Shown here one piece after another: positions 9,767-18,883 of a DNA stretch of 64,000 nt. The stretch lies in contig JAJKFL010000006.1 of the NCBI GenBank assembly GCA_021186555.1, positions 38,189,478 through 38,253,477 of the forward strand, written 5' to 3'. Numbering within the stretch: position 1 is the stretch's first letter; each line of letters starts with the position of its first letter. Source of the DNA: Reticulitermes speratus (taxonomy: Eukaryota > Arthropoda > Insecta > Blattodea > Rhinotermitidae). The translations under genes and the position numbers were made by a program. The notes beneath the pieces are model-generated. The model made no database searches. It saw only the letters and a program-made list of their open reading frames with translations, and had not been told where the DNA came from.

Positions 9767-9899
9767 TAATATTTTCAGTATGTAATGGAACTCATAAATG
9801 TTTGGTTAGCGACAGTGGCACTGAAAAAAAAATGTTGAAAAACGTGTAATAGAATAGATGAAGCTGCAGGTCAGTAATGAGCAAAATGTGGCTCTTCTA

Positions 9900-10288
9900 C
9901 CTCTGCATTGTAGCTTGCAGCCTAATTTCAGAATAACCTGCAAGGAAAGAATAAACCCATAAACAAAATTTAACAAAATAAAAGCATTCAAGATAAGTTT
10001 CAGTTGTGGGAATTCCAATTGTGTTTGAATAATCTGGCCTGCATCTGGACTCTCAGAATGGAAATGTCTACTGACACTAAAAAATATGCTGATATACTTC
10101 AGGTTCTTCAACATGAATTTTGCTCTCAATTCAAAGATTTTAGAAGACATGAGGCAACTTTCAGCTTTTCCTTATCATCATCTGATGTAAACATCAGAAC
10201 TGTTCCAGATGAATTTCAACGGGAATTGTAGACTTACAGTTTGATGTAAACCTACATGTAAATTCTGTGATACTAGACTTCTTGGGTC
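9900..10288 (+). pseudogene. hAT-family (GTF2IRD2-like) transposase relic, upstream half
   Basis: Broken plus-strand frames read LQGKNKPINKI (near 9940), IKAFKI, then WEFQLCLNNLACIWTLRMEM, TKKYADILQVLQHEFCSQFK, DFRRHEATFSFS, VPDEFQREL with a stop at 10229-10231, and in the next frame VDLQFDVNLHV. This is the region before the C-terminal dimerisation domain of hAT transposases of the GTF2IRD2/ZBED type. The gypsy element inserted at 10288/10289 splits it from its C-terminus at 19641-19877. Confidence 0.65.
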
Positions 10289-11045
10289 TGTAGTGCCTAC
10301 CCCAGAGTGTTGCTACCCTACAGCTCAATTCTCTGAAGCAGGTTCTATCGGTAGCGTCCGATAAGGCAATCGCTGGATTCCCTATTTCTAATTTCGCTGC
10401 CACCAGTAGGCGAACGGTAGCCTACACTTTGCTTGATACGCCCCACAGGTAATTGTCAACGTATCAAAATAATACAGTAGGTTTAAAGTTTAAATAACAT
10501 AACCTGTATTATATACAAAATAAATAAATTTACAATAAAACTTAATTAACAACTTCACAGTTAAATTGCCACATAAAAGTTAAATTAACTGTTTGCCCTC
10601 TTAATGAATTTTAACGCCGCGTTGCTAAACAAATTTAGAATTTCAAATACTGTCACCAAAGTATAAATACACCAAAAGTGCTCAGTTTCAGTAATCGTTT
10701 TCAAAGCAAATATAAAATTCAATACAGCTCACTTACCTTGCACGCACAGCCATAAACCAGTATTTATAATCATCGCCGAAGTAACTTGCAGGAGCTTAAT
10801 GTCGTCTTTACAAAATTTCTGAAACGTGAATGAGAACGTTTGCCTCGCGGAATCTCCTTATATAAACAATTAAGGAATTCCCGCCTCAGCATACTTCGAA
10901 GTGCGGTGAACCAACGTTCACTGCACTGCAGGTAATAACCTCTAGTGGCAATGTCAGCAACATTCAACCAAATACCTAACTCAAAATTTAAACCTAAAAT
11001 CAAAATTCAAAAAGATAAATCTACCGCTATTATTCATTCATTACA
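10289..11045 (-). repeat. 3' LTR of the gypsy element
   Basis: 757 bp, TG...CA ends, identical to 18884-19640 except T at 10592 against C at 19187. An open frame of 77 codons inside (10770-11003 minus) occurs in both LTRs and is not considered a gene. Confidence 0.95.
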
Positions 11046-11060
11046 TCTCTCCCTTTCTTC
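11046..11060 (-). promoter_or_regulatory. Polypurine tract for plus-strand priming
   Basis: GAAGAAAGGGAGAGA on the coding strand directly abuts the TG of the 3' LTR, the position and composition expected for the second-strand primer. Confidence 0.85.
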
Positions 11061-11696
11061 AAATAAAGATTCGGGAGCGAATCTTTAAACAACGTATTAA
11101 CCATCTTGTAATGAATGAATTAATGCATGTCTAAGTAAACAAAATTACAACAACAAAAAAAACCAAAACAGTGTACAATACTCAAGTAAATGTGTAATGT
11201 CTTACAATTTCAACAGTGTAAATCCCGCGGGTTTATATTCGGTAAGGAACATAAACGCCATCTAACCCATTCGATCACTGCGTCCTAGTGATAAAATGGT
11301 GTGGCGGGAAATGTAGGTGTAGTGGGTAGAAAATATATATAAAACCGTAACAAAAATTACAACCAGTACAACAAAATAAAAGTCATTATATATAACCAAC
11401 ATAAAATGAAAATGTTTCTAAAGATGGTGGCAAGAGTACTTCCATCTTGCCGTGGACTGTACTTCACACTCGTAGCAAGTCTCTGTATATGTCCTTCACT
11501 GTGGAATTGAATTACATCGTACTGCTTGCAAAGTACCTTTTTCCACATCACAGTACGCAGTCGTATGAGAAAGAACTACGCTGTCTGTACAGGTCGTTGT
11601 AGTCCGTGATTTTAAGTATATTAAAAAAACTACCACAAAATGTACCAAAGTAACATATCTTTGCTATCAGTGACATCGGAAAACATTCTATCGTCT
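11061..11696 (-). other. Non-coding stretch between env-like ORF and polypurine tract
   Basis: About 640 bp of element sequence with stops in all frames on the coding strand. Short hydrophobic translations occur in more than one frame, but no open frame is recognised. Confidence 0.5.
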
Positions 11697-13241
11697 TCAC
11701 TCAGCAGTCACTTGTGGAGTAGTAATTTTTGACATTAAATTGTCAATTTGGACAGCTGCAGATGGAATTGTCTCCTGCAAAATGTTCAACTCGTGGTCCG
11801 TTAGAATACCGACTTTATCCGGTGTGTAGAAAGTTGGGTTTGGAAGTGCCATCTCGTTGCCTCCTGTCAGCTCTGGAGTCACAAGAAAGGTGTCGGTCAC
11901 GATGTAGCACCGCATGGCGTTGGAAACGAATCCGCTCCCCGAGAGTTCTCTGGAGTGAGAGGTCCACGTTCGGTTCTCCAAACAACGAAAGGTGACTTGT
12001 TGTGGCTCAGGTATGTTGTAAATCCACAACGTATCGTGACGTGTCCATGCTGGTTCCTTGTGATGTTGAGACATCTGTCTCTGGCACAACTTATGTGAGT
12101 CCAAGGTCTGGAAAAATAAACTTGACTCACACGTTACAACTTTCGTCGTATAAATTGCTTTGTCTGCCGGACACATAGCAACACTGCCTCCAACGCAGCG
12201 ATTGATTTCGGCTTCCGTGAACAAGGCGTAGCTGTGTTGAATTTCGTTAAATCCAAAATACATATAGTTCGGCTCATATTGAACAAAAGTGTTATTTAAA
12301 ACGGGCATTGGGAAAGCAATTAATTTGTACAATACAAAATTACGATTGGCAGTCTTGAGTGGTACGTTTAAAATTAACCTAATATTATGGGCATCACCCA
12401 CAATGGCTACCTTAACCAGATCATAGTACAAGTACAAATTTTCAAACTTGCTTCCAGCAAACCATTCATAATTTTCAGGCAAGTAACGAGATGTGTTCAC
12501 TAAAATGTTACGTAAGGTGTCTGGACTAACCAGATTAATTGGCAGCTTGCCTAAAAGCACACACTGTACGGCATCTACGAGTTCATCCAAATTCTGACTC
12601 AAACGTAAAATAGCAAATTCCAGTTGTCTAATGACAACGTAAAAGTCACTCATACCATGCAAAGTTACATTAAGCCACATTATATCTCTAGTAATTTCCT
12701 TAAATCTGTCATGTGACTGTATTACCACACCTTTTACAATACTGGACAAATTCGCTAACACTTCCGAATTTGTGTTGGTAATAGTGTCTAGACGTTTCAT
12801 GTAAGTCACATGGTTAGCAAGTGAGGAAACAATGTCTTGTTCATGTAACTGTAACTCGTTCAGCACTTCATGAAGGGAATGTAAATCTGATACAGTAGCA
12901 GTTCCAAACAAAGTCTTTAAAATTACACCTCCCAAGTTAACTAAACCTCTTCTGGGATCCAGTTTCGGTAGAAACTGCTTCAAATAATTAAGCTTGGCTT
13001 CAAGTGTAGTCAGTAAAATACCCACTTGTCTAAGTTCGTTTACAAACGTAAATTCTACAGTTTGGTCCTTTATTAAAAATAAATCTTCCCTCAAAGTAGC
13101 AATAATCTCTTCATATGGCTTCAAATCCAAGTCTAAAACAATGCGCCAGATGTCATTTGTTAAAATTACATCTTTTGTTTTCAAAAATACCGTACTGTGG
13201 TTCAAAGGTTGAACAATTACACCTGCTACCAGGCTCAGCAT
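11697..13241 (-). CDS. env: Env-like glycoprotein ORF of the gypsy element (F/Iris-type)
   Basis: 514 codons from ATG 13241-13239. A short hydrophobic N-terminus (residues 2-12) suggests a signal peptide. Residues 93-113 contain a basic K...RR motif followed by GLVNLGGVILKTLFGTA, the furin-type cleavage site plus fusion-peptide layout of baculovirus F-like and errantivirus envelope proteins. There are several N-glycosylation sequons (for example NHS, NLS, NVT, NTS, NRT) and a cysteine-rich second half. The role in the family is membrane fusion and cell-to-cell transfer. The frame ends without the hydrophobic membrane anchor and cytoplasmic tail normally present, so as it stands the product would be unanchored, and it is uncertain whether this copy is functional. 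It lies 358 nt after pol and is probably expressed from a spliced mRNA. Confidence 0.75.
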   Translation of the reverse strand: MLSLVAGVIVQPLNHSTVFLKTKDVILTNDIWRIVLDLDLKPYEEIIATLREDLFLIKDQTVEFTFVNELRQVGILLTTLEAKLNYLKQFLPKLDPRRGLVNLGGVILKTLFGTATVSDLHSLHEVLNELQLHEQDIVSSLANHVTYMKRLDTITNTNSEVLANLSSIVKGVVIQSHDRFKEITRDIMWLNVTLHGMSDFYVVIRQLEFAILRLSQNLDELVDAVQCVLLGKLPINLVSPDTLRNILVNTSRYLPENYEWFAGSKFENLYLYYDLVKVAIVGDAHNIRLILNVPLKTANRNFVLYKLIAFPMPVLNNTFVQYEPNYMYFGFNEIQHSYALFTEAEINRCVGGSVAMCPADKAIYTTKVVTCESSLFFQTLDSHKLCQRQMSQHHKEPAWTRHDTLWIYNIPEPQQVTFRCLENRTWTSHSRELSGSGFVSNAMRCYIVTDTFLVTPELTGGNEMALPNPTFYTPDKVGILTDHELNILQETIPSAAVQIDNLMSKITTPQVTAE

Positions 13242-13246
13242 GCAAC

Positions 13247-13262
13247 CTGTAACACAACAAGG
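13247..13262 (-). promoter_or_regulatory. Putative 3' splice site for env mRNA
   Basis: On the coding strand, pyrimidine-rich CTTGTTGTGTTACAG ends 5 nt before the env ATG. Gypsy-group envelope genes are expressed from spliced subgenomic RNA, so this position fits an acceptor. The donor is not identified. Confidence 0.5.
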
Positions 13263-13599
13263 ATGTAATGTACAAAATAGTCTACTTTAATTTTAAGTTT
13301 ATCAAGTACCCAATCATAAGTTATAAGCTAATCATTACGGAGTACGTATCCTCTGCTCACTGCAAGTACGCACTTCATTCGTCAGCTGTCTTTGTCTTAT
13401 GACGTCAGAGTGGTACCGATCATGTCGCAATGAAGGTCGGTTGTACTGTCAGCTGTTTACCGCCATGCTGTGTCGTCTCGTAGTAACGTTCGACATCAGT
13501 TCATTTTAAAAATAGCAATTCATTCTAAAAAAAAAATGTTCTTCGACTCCAGTCTCGTGTAGTATAGTCACGTACCGTAGTCGCATAGCTAGTCACGCT

Positions 13600-16500
13600 T
13601 TATGGCTGTCCGTCCTGCATCTGAATTCTCGTACGAGATCTAGTGATCGGCGGCTCTGGCCGTATAGTCCTTAGTTCGCGACTAGACAGGGGTGTGTTCG
13701 GTGGCACATAGGTAGGGTCTCTTGCTTCAGAACTAGGGGTATCCAAACTTTCATGTCCCGCTTCAGGGGTATCCAACACTGGGTCAAGTGCTGTTCTTGG
13801 TTCAGTTCCTGGCTCTGTCGGTTGCGATCGCAATATTGGCGCTGAACCAATTGTTACTTCTTCCTCTTCTACGCTTTTCTTTGCCCCGAATTTCTCTTTC
13901 TTTAGAGTCTTTCGACCTGCCTTAGGTTCCCAAGTTTCTTCACTATAAGCTCTCTTTAGCCTATTGATGTGGACAACAAACTTTTTCCCGCGCAAACTAA
14001 TTATTTCATAATTCAACTCTGACAGCTTAGCTGTTACCTTGAATGGACCTGTCCAGGGTTTATGAAACTTGCGGCATAAACCTGGTTTCTTAGCCGGATT
14101 GTACAAGTAAACCAAATCTCCTATTTCAAAACTTCTCAGTTTAGCCTTCCTGTCGTATAGCCTCTTATTATTCAAGTGAGACTTCCTGTTGTTTTTCTTT
14201 ACAAATTGATAGGCCTTCTCTAAACTAAACTTTAGGTTTTCTAATCGCCTTGCATGATCATGATCTTTCACTTCGTCTGACAATTTGGCCTTCAAATCGT
14301 CACTGCTAGGTAAAATCATTTCTCTACCATGCAACAAATGAAATGGGCTATACCCTGTAGTCGAATGTGGTGTAGCTCTGTATGCCATAAGAACAAATGG
14401 AACCAAAGTGTCCCAGTTTGTATTTGCTGAGTCAACATAGTGCGAGAGACCTGTGTTCAAAGACCGGTGCAGTCTTTCGATCATTCCATTTGAAATCGGG
14501 TGGTAAGGTGAAGTACGGAGTTTCCGAATTTTCAAAATTCTACATGTCTGCTTGAAAAATGTAGAAACAAATGATCGACCTTGGTCAGTAATCAAAGTGG
14601 ACCCGGTGCCGTGTCGAGTAACGATCTGTGTTGCGTACACTCTAGCACATGTCTCAGCTGTTTGGTCCGGAATTGGAAAGGCCTCTACATACTTTGTAAA
14701 ATGGTCAATAAACGTCAGTATGTATTTGTTCTTACGAGGGGTCATTAGGTAAGGACCAGTTATGTCCATGGATGTGACCTGGAAAGGGGCGGTTGGTTCC
14801 TCCACTTCTCCTAGTGGGGCTATGAACTCTCTGTCCTCCTTCCTCCTGTGACATGGGTCACATTTCCTAATATATTCCTCTATAGATTTTCTCATGCTTG
14901 GCCACCAGTAACTCAGTGATATCAGGTCGTATGTCCTTTTCATACCCGGATGAGCTACATAAACCGGATCGTGATTCATTTTAATAATATCTTGTACCAA
15001 AACCCTTGGTACAACTAACTGATATCTGCTTTTGGGTTGGCGTCTGTACATCACGCCGTCTTCATCTAAAAGGAATTCACTTCTGCTGGAATATTTTCCA
15101 GGCTTTTGACTCTTGCAAAAAGAGTCCTTCCTTTGTTCCAAAAGGATTCTTTCCTTACTGAGTATCCCATCATCTAGAACTGTGGCAACATGTCTGCTCA
15201 GGGCATCAACGTGACCTATTTTAGAGCCAGCCTTGTGTTCAACCACAAAATCAAATTCGGACAGTCGTAGACTCCATCTCATCAAACGACTATTATTGTC
15301 CGCAAAATTACGCAAGTAGGTTAGTGCTGCGTGGTCAGTTCTGACAAGGAACTTTTTCCCATAGAGGTAACAACGAAAATATTTCGTTGCCCATACCAAA
15401 GCGAGCATTTCCGCTTCTGAGGCTGAATATGCTTGCTCCGCCTTATTCATCTGTCTACTGGCGTAAGCTAAAGGTCGTTCTACTCCACCCTGCACCTGAG
15501 ACAAGATGGCGGCGACCGCTACTTTAGAGGCGTCTGTCGTGAGAATGAATGGCACCTCGAAATTGGGGTATGCCATCACGGGGGTTGTACATAACCTTGC
15601 CTTCATTTCCTCGAACGCCTTTTGTTGACTTGGACCCCATAAAAACTGTCGGTCCTTCCTAGTCAACTCCGTAAGGGGTTTTGCTACTTCAGCAAAACCT
15701 GGCACTAGTTTCCTGTAGAACGAAGCTAGGCCCAAAAATGCTTGAATATCCTTAACACTTTTCGGGACTGGATAATTTTCCACTGCCTTGACTTTCTCAG
15801 GGGAAGCCGAAACCCCTGCTTCTGTAAGCACAAATCCAAGATATTGAACCTGGGGTTGCGCAAACACGCACTTTCCGGGCTGTAGTTGTAGGTTTGCCTT
15901 GTCAAACCTCTGCAGTACATTTTCCAGTCGCTGGGCATGTTCCTGTGCCGACTTGGAAAAGATGATCACATCATCTATGAAGACCCAGCATTCAGTGCCT
16001 ACTAGGTTCTTCAAAACCACGTCCATGAGCCGTTGAAAGCTCGATGGGCTATTAGACAAACCGTAGGGCAAGCGGTTGAACTCAAATTTTCCAAACGGAA
16101 CTGAAAAGCTCGTTTTCTCTTTATCTTCTTCGCGGATACTTATTTGCCAGAACCCGCTATAACAGTCAAGGACTGTAAAATATTTAGCACCATAAAGAGT
16201 GGAGGTTGTCTCTTCGAACACTGGCAAAGGATAGGTGTCAAATTTCGTCACTGCGTTAAGGGCTCTAAAATCAACACAAAAGCGAAATTTAGGGGACCCA
16301 TCTGTACTCTTCTTAGGGACGAGGATGGCCGGAGCAGACCAGGGGGAATTGCTTTCTCTTATCACCCCCTTTTCCCGCATTTTTTCTATTTGGGACTTCA
16401 TTTCTCCTCTCAGGGAGTACGGAACCCTATATTGCGGTCTTTTTATGTGTCGTGCGTCACCCGTCAGTATTTGGTGTTCCACTAAGTCTGTACCCTTAAA

Positions 16501-17490
16501 GTCGTTCGTGTCTTCGTCATGAAACACATGAGCATACCGCAGTAGCACAGGCTCTATTATCTCTCTTTCCGCTTGTGTTAGGTGGTCTAATTTTCCTTTC
16601 ATTAGCTTATCATACAGGGCCTTATTCCTACTTGAGTTTCCCTGTCGGTACGGTTCTGCTTCGCTTCCCTTATTAATCCTGTTCACCTCATACTCGGACA
16701 TTTCTTCAGCCACACCCAGAACAGTTGCCTTAGGAATGGTCAGTTCTTCATTACTGAAGTTCGCAACCATCACGTAAGCACAGCTGTTCGTCGCTCTTTC
16801 CGTTCGGTGAGCGTCATGTGACGTTACTGCGGAAGGTGTAGTTGCCTTCGTCTGGACTCGTGCAAGTCCACGGGCAGAGTGTATCCCCTGTAGTGGGATC
16901 TGAGCCGGCTCCACACAAATTAGTGGAGGGAGATTCTGCTCCTTCCCAGACTCCAACCTTCCTAATACAATTTGCCTGCACCTAGGCGCTATCTTAACAT
17001 TTTCAGTAGCCCTAACAAGCCAAGACATACTCTCGTCTGTCTTATTCTCCGGGTGGGGTTTAGCTAGGAACTGTTCGTCCATGCGCTTAGCCTCCCGTTC
17101 CCTGAATCTAGGGCTGCGACCGCCTTGGCCTCCGGAGAAAATAGTGAGTGCTTTGTGCCTTGTGGGTGGAACACTGTACACTTGGGGCACTTTGAGTTGG
17201 GTTGGTAACACCATCTTGCTGCCCTCAAAATCAATTACAGCGCCTAAACTGGCCATGAAATCAGTGCCTACCAGACCGGCTGCTTCTGTAGGGAGCGTAC
17301 AAATTAAGAATGTGTGTTTGAACTTACACCCATTTATCACAAAGGAAACTGACTGTTGTCCCCTGATGTCGAGGACGTCTCCAGTCACTCCATACGGTTC
17401 CATCGTGGTGACTTTTATGTCGCCTCTCGATACGCCGGGCTGCAGTATCGATATGTTGGAGCCAGTGTCCAAAATTAACCTTCTCGACAT
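13600..17490 (-). CDS. pol: Gypsy pol polyprotein: protease, reverse transcriptase, RNase H, integrase
   Basis: 1,296 codons. Protease: active-site DTG at residues 8-10 and a later GTDF near 75. Reverse transcriptase: FRFCVDFRALN near 402-412, catalytic D442 in LDCYSG, and FIDD (D506, D507) in place of the usual YxDD. RNase H: D653 (TTDAS), the acidic SASEAEM near 689-695, D719 (RTDH) and D762. Integrase: zinc-binding H840, H847, C877, C880; catalytic D909, D969 and E1005; GPF motif at 1148-1150. The C-terminal tail is Pro/Thr/Glu-rich. The frame is intact and all catalytic residues are visible. It is in the same frame as gag, separated only by UAG and one codon, so the Gag-Pol fusion would need stop-codon readthrough; reinitiation at the ATG 17490 is the alternative. 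Confidence 0.95.
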   Translation of the reverse strand: MSRRLILDTGSNISILQPGVSRGDIKVTTMEPYGVTGDVLDIRGQQSVSFVINGCKFKHTFLICTLPTEAAGLVGTDFMASLGAVIDFEGSKMVLPTQLKVPQVYSVPPTRHKALTIFSGGQGGRSPRFREREAKRMDEQFLAKPHPENKTDESMSWLVRATENVKIAPRCRQIVLGRLESGKEQNLPPLICVEPAQIPLQGIHSARGLARVQTKATTPSAVTSHDAHRTERATNSCAYVMVANFSNEELTIPKATVLGVAEEMSEYEVNRINKGSEAEPYRQGNSSRNKALYDKLMKGKLDHLTQAEREIIEPVLLRYAHVFHDEDTNDFKGTDLVEHQILTGDARHIKRPQYRVPYSLRGEMKSQIEKMREKGVIRESNSPWSAPAILVPKKSTDGSPKFRFCVDFRALNAVTKFDTYPLPVFEETTSTLYGAKYFTVLDCYSGFWQISIREEDKEKTSFSVPFGKFEFNRLPYGLSNSPSSFQRLMDVVLKNLVGTECWVFIDDVIIFSKSAQEHAQRLENVLQRFDKANLQLQPGKCVFAQPQVQYLGFVLTEAGVSASPEKVKAVENYPVPKSVKDIQAFLGLASFYRKLVPGFAEVAKPLTELTRKDRQFLWGPSQQKAFEEMKARLCTTPVMAYPNFEVPFILTTDASKVAVAAILSQVQGGVERPLAYASRQMNKAEQAYSASEAEMLALVWATKYFRCYLYGKKFLVRTDHAALTYLRNFADNNSRLMRWSLRLSEFDFVVEHKAGSKIGHVDALSRHVATVLDDGILSKERILLEQRKDSFCKSQKPGKYSSRSEFLLDEDGVMYRRQPKSRYQLVVPRVLVQDIIKMNHDPVYVAHPGMKRTYDLISLSYWWPSMRKSIEEYIRKCDPCHRRKEDREFIAPLGEVEEPTAPFQVTSMDITGPYLMTPRKNKYILTFIDHFTKYVEAFPIPDQTAETCARVYATQIVTRHGTGSTLITDQGRSFVSTFFKQTCRILKIRKLRTSPYHPISNGMIERLHRSLNTGLSHYVDSANTNWDTLVPFVLMAYRATPHSTTGYSPFHLLHGREMILPSSDDLKAKLSDEVKDHDHARRLENLKFSLEKAYQFVKKNNRKSHLNNKRLYDRKAKLRSFEIGDLVYLYNPAKKPGLCRKFHKPWTGPFKVTAKLSELNYEIISLRGKKFVVHINRLKRAYSEETWEPKAGRKTLKKEKFGAKKSVEEEEVTIGSAPILRSQPTEPGTEPRTALDPVLDTPEAGHESLDTPSSEARDPTYVPPNTPLSSRELRTIRPEPPITRSRTRIQMQDGQP

Positions 17491-17496
17491 TCCCTA
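17401..17496 (-). promoter_or_regulatory. Gag-pol junction: in-frame UAG with downstream hairpin, candidate readthrough signal
   Basis: On the coding strand gag ends ...CAG ATA TAG GGA ATG TCG..., and pol continues in the same frame. About 42 nt after the stop, TCGATAC and GTATCGA form a perfect 7-bp stem with an 11-nt loop (plus-strand 17427-17451). UAG followed by G resembles the gammaretroviral readthrough context. The hairpin is farther away than the usual 8-nt spacer, and no pseudoknot was proven. Confidence 0.55.
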
Positions 17497-18669
17497 TATC
17501 TGCACTAAGATAGTGGGAGTGCCGTGCTCCAACAAGATATCAACCGTGGATTTAGTGACAGCATTGTCAGGGGCATTGAGGTGGAAAGAGCTGTCGTCGT
17601 TCTCACCTCTTTCTAGTTTCCCTGACTCTTTGTTTCCTTTTTCTCTCTCCTTTTTCCTTTCATCTGGGGGCTTATCATTCGGGGAACGTGAACGTCTCGA
17701 ACGCCCACTTGAGTTCCTCCTCCCCGATGAAGTAGTGGAGTTGACCTCCCTTTTTAGCCTTGTAGGACACTCACTAGCAAAGTGGCCTATCCCTTCGCAC
17801 TCGTAACATCGCAAATTAGCTTTAGTTTGCGCACTCCTAGTACTCGAGTTCGTTGGCTTGCCTGAGCTGCTTGGTGCGCTATAATGCTGAGTAGGCGTGT
17901 GATTGACCGTGCGCCTCGCGTCAGCAGAACGACGTGGCTTGCGTTCGTGGTGGCGTGTGCGACTGGGTGAACGTGATTGCAGCTTGACCGAACTATCGAA
18001 TCTAGTGTAAAAACTTTCATTAAATTTTTCCTGTTTTTCGGCTTCCTGCACAGTGATCGCAATTTGAAGCGCTTGCTCCATCAATTGAGGGTTAGCATAC
18101 CTGACCTGCCTACCGGGTACTCCGGTTAACCCTGCTACAAAACTAGCCAAGAGCAATCTTTCGGCGTTTTCGTAGTGGATGCGCTGAGACAAAGGGTCAT
18201 CCACCTTGCAGACTAATTTCTGCGACAATGCCCTGCATCTGTCTGCAAATTGCTGTGGAGTTTCACTCCTCTCCTGCCTGGCTGTTTGTAACTTCATAAA
18301 ATGGTACTGGTCAGTATGACTATCTCGAAATCTGTGCTTAAAAACACTTTTAAATTTCGACCATGTTACGTCTGCCGTATGTAACTCCAAGCATCCGTTA
18401 TAAAACTGTCGTGCTGTGTCAGTCAACTTAAGTACAGCAACTTGGACCTTATCAGCGTCTTCCCAATTCCCTACTCTTGACGAACCCTCAATACTGTTCA
18501 AAAATTCGTCTAGTGGAATGGACGATTCGGTGCCTGACCATTTTGGCACTAATGAAACTAAAGACAAATCTTTATGGAAGATAGGCGCTCCTCTATTCAT
18601 AGATTCCCTCAATCTCTGTAATTCGGCCTTGGTTTCTGCAAGTTCATTGTTCAAGCGTGCTTCCGCCAT
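17494..18669 (-). CDS. gag: Gypsy gag: capsid and nucleocapsid
   Basis: 391 codons from ATG 18669-18667. An N-terminal coiled-coil-like segment (residues 1-24, heptad Leu/Glu) is followed by a retrotransposon Gag capsid domain (about 45-215; W-F-K-x(5)-F-type core around TWSKFKSVFKHRFRD, and ERSETPQQFADR near 133-144). A basic Arg/Ser-rich linker follows, then one CCHC zinc knuckle (C288, C291, H296, C301 in CYECEGIGHFASEC) and a Ser/Arg and Lys/Glu-rich tail. It assembles the virus-like particle and packages element RNA. It starts 215 nt after the 5' LTR. The terminating UAG is immediately followed by in-frame pol. Confidence 0.92.
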   Translation of the reverse strand: MAEARLNNELAETKAELQRLRESMNRGAPIFHKDLSLVSLVPKWSGTESSIPLDEFLNSIEGSSRVGNWEDADKVQVAVLKLTDTARQFYNGCLELHTADVTWSKFKSVFKHRFRDSHTDQYHFMKLQTARQERSETPQQFADRCRALSQKLVCKVDDPLSQRIHYENAERLLLASFVAGLTGVPGRQVRYANPQLMEQALQIAITVQEAEKQEKFNESFYTRFDSSVKLQSRSPSRTRHHERKPRRSADARRTVNHTPTQHYSAPSSSGKPTNSSTRSAQTKANLRCYECEGIGHFASECPTRLKREVNSTTSSGRRNSSGRSRRSRSPNDKPPDERKKEREKGNKESGKLERGENDDSSFHLNAPDNAVTKSTVDILLEHGTPTILVQI

Positions 18670-18859
18670 GTTGCAATGCTAACGTATCACCACAGATTAC
18701 AAAAATACAAACACAAATTATCACACCACACAAATAAAATAAAAATACAATTTCTTGGTTTATGCTGGCGTATTGTAATAGTTGAATTTCGAATTTTGAA
18801 ACTCAAGCTCCCTGCTTTACTTCCAAAGTTAAATACGGAATCCAGTGCGGTTCAAAACT

Positions 18860-18879
18860 ATCCCACCGCTACAAAACCA
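18860..18879 (-). promoter_or_regulatory. Putative primer-binding site, tRNA-Leu-like
   Basis: Coding strand TGGTTTTGTAGCGGTGGGAT begins with TGG four nt after the 5' LTR. Its AGCGGTGGGAT core is what the complement of a eukaryotic tRNA-Leu 3' half would give (from memory, ...ATCCCACCGCTG-CACCA), but the 5' part does not fit well, so primer identity is uncertain. Confidence 0.5.
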
Positions 18880-18883
18880 ATTT

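Noticed and set aside
10770..11003. 77-codon minus-strand frame in the LTR, repeated at 19365-19598
   Set aside because: It is identical in both LTRs only because the LTRs are identical. It has no recognisable domain and overlaps the probable promoter region.
17081..17806. 241-codon plus-strand frame
   Set aside because: Shadow of gag-pol on the opposite strand, with no domain of its own.
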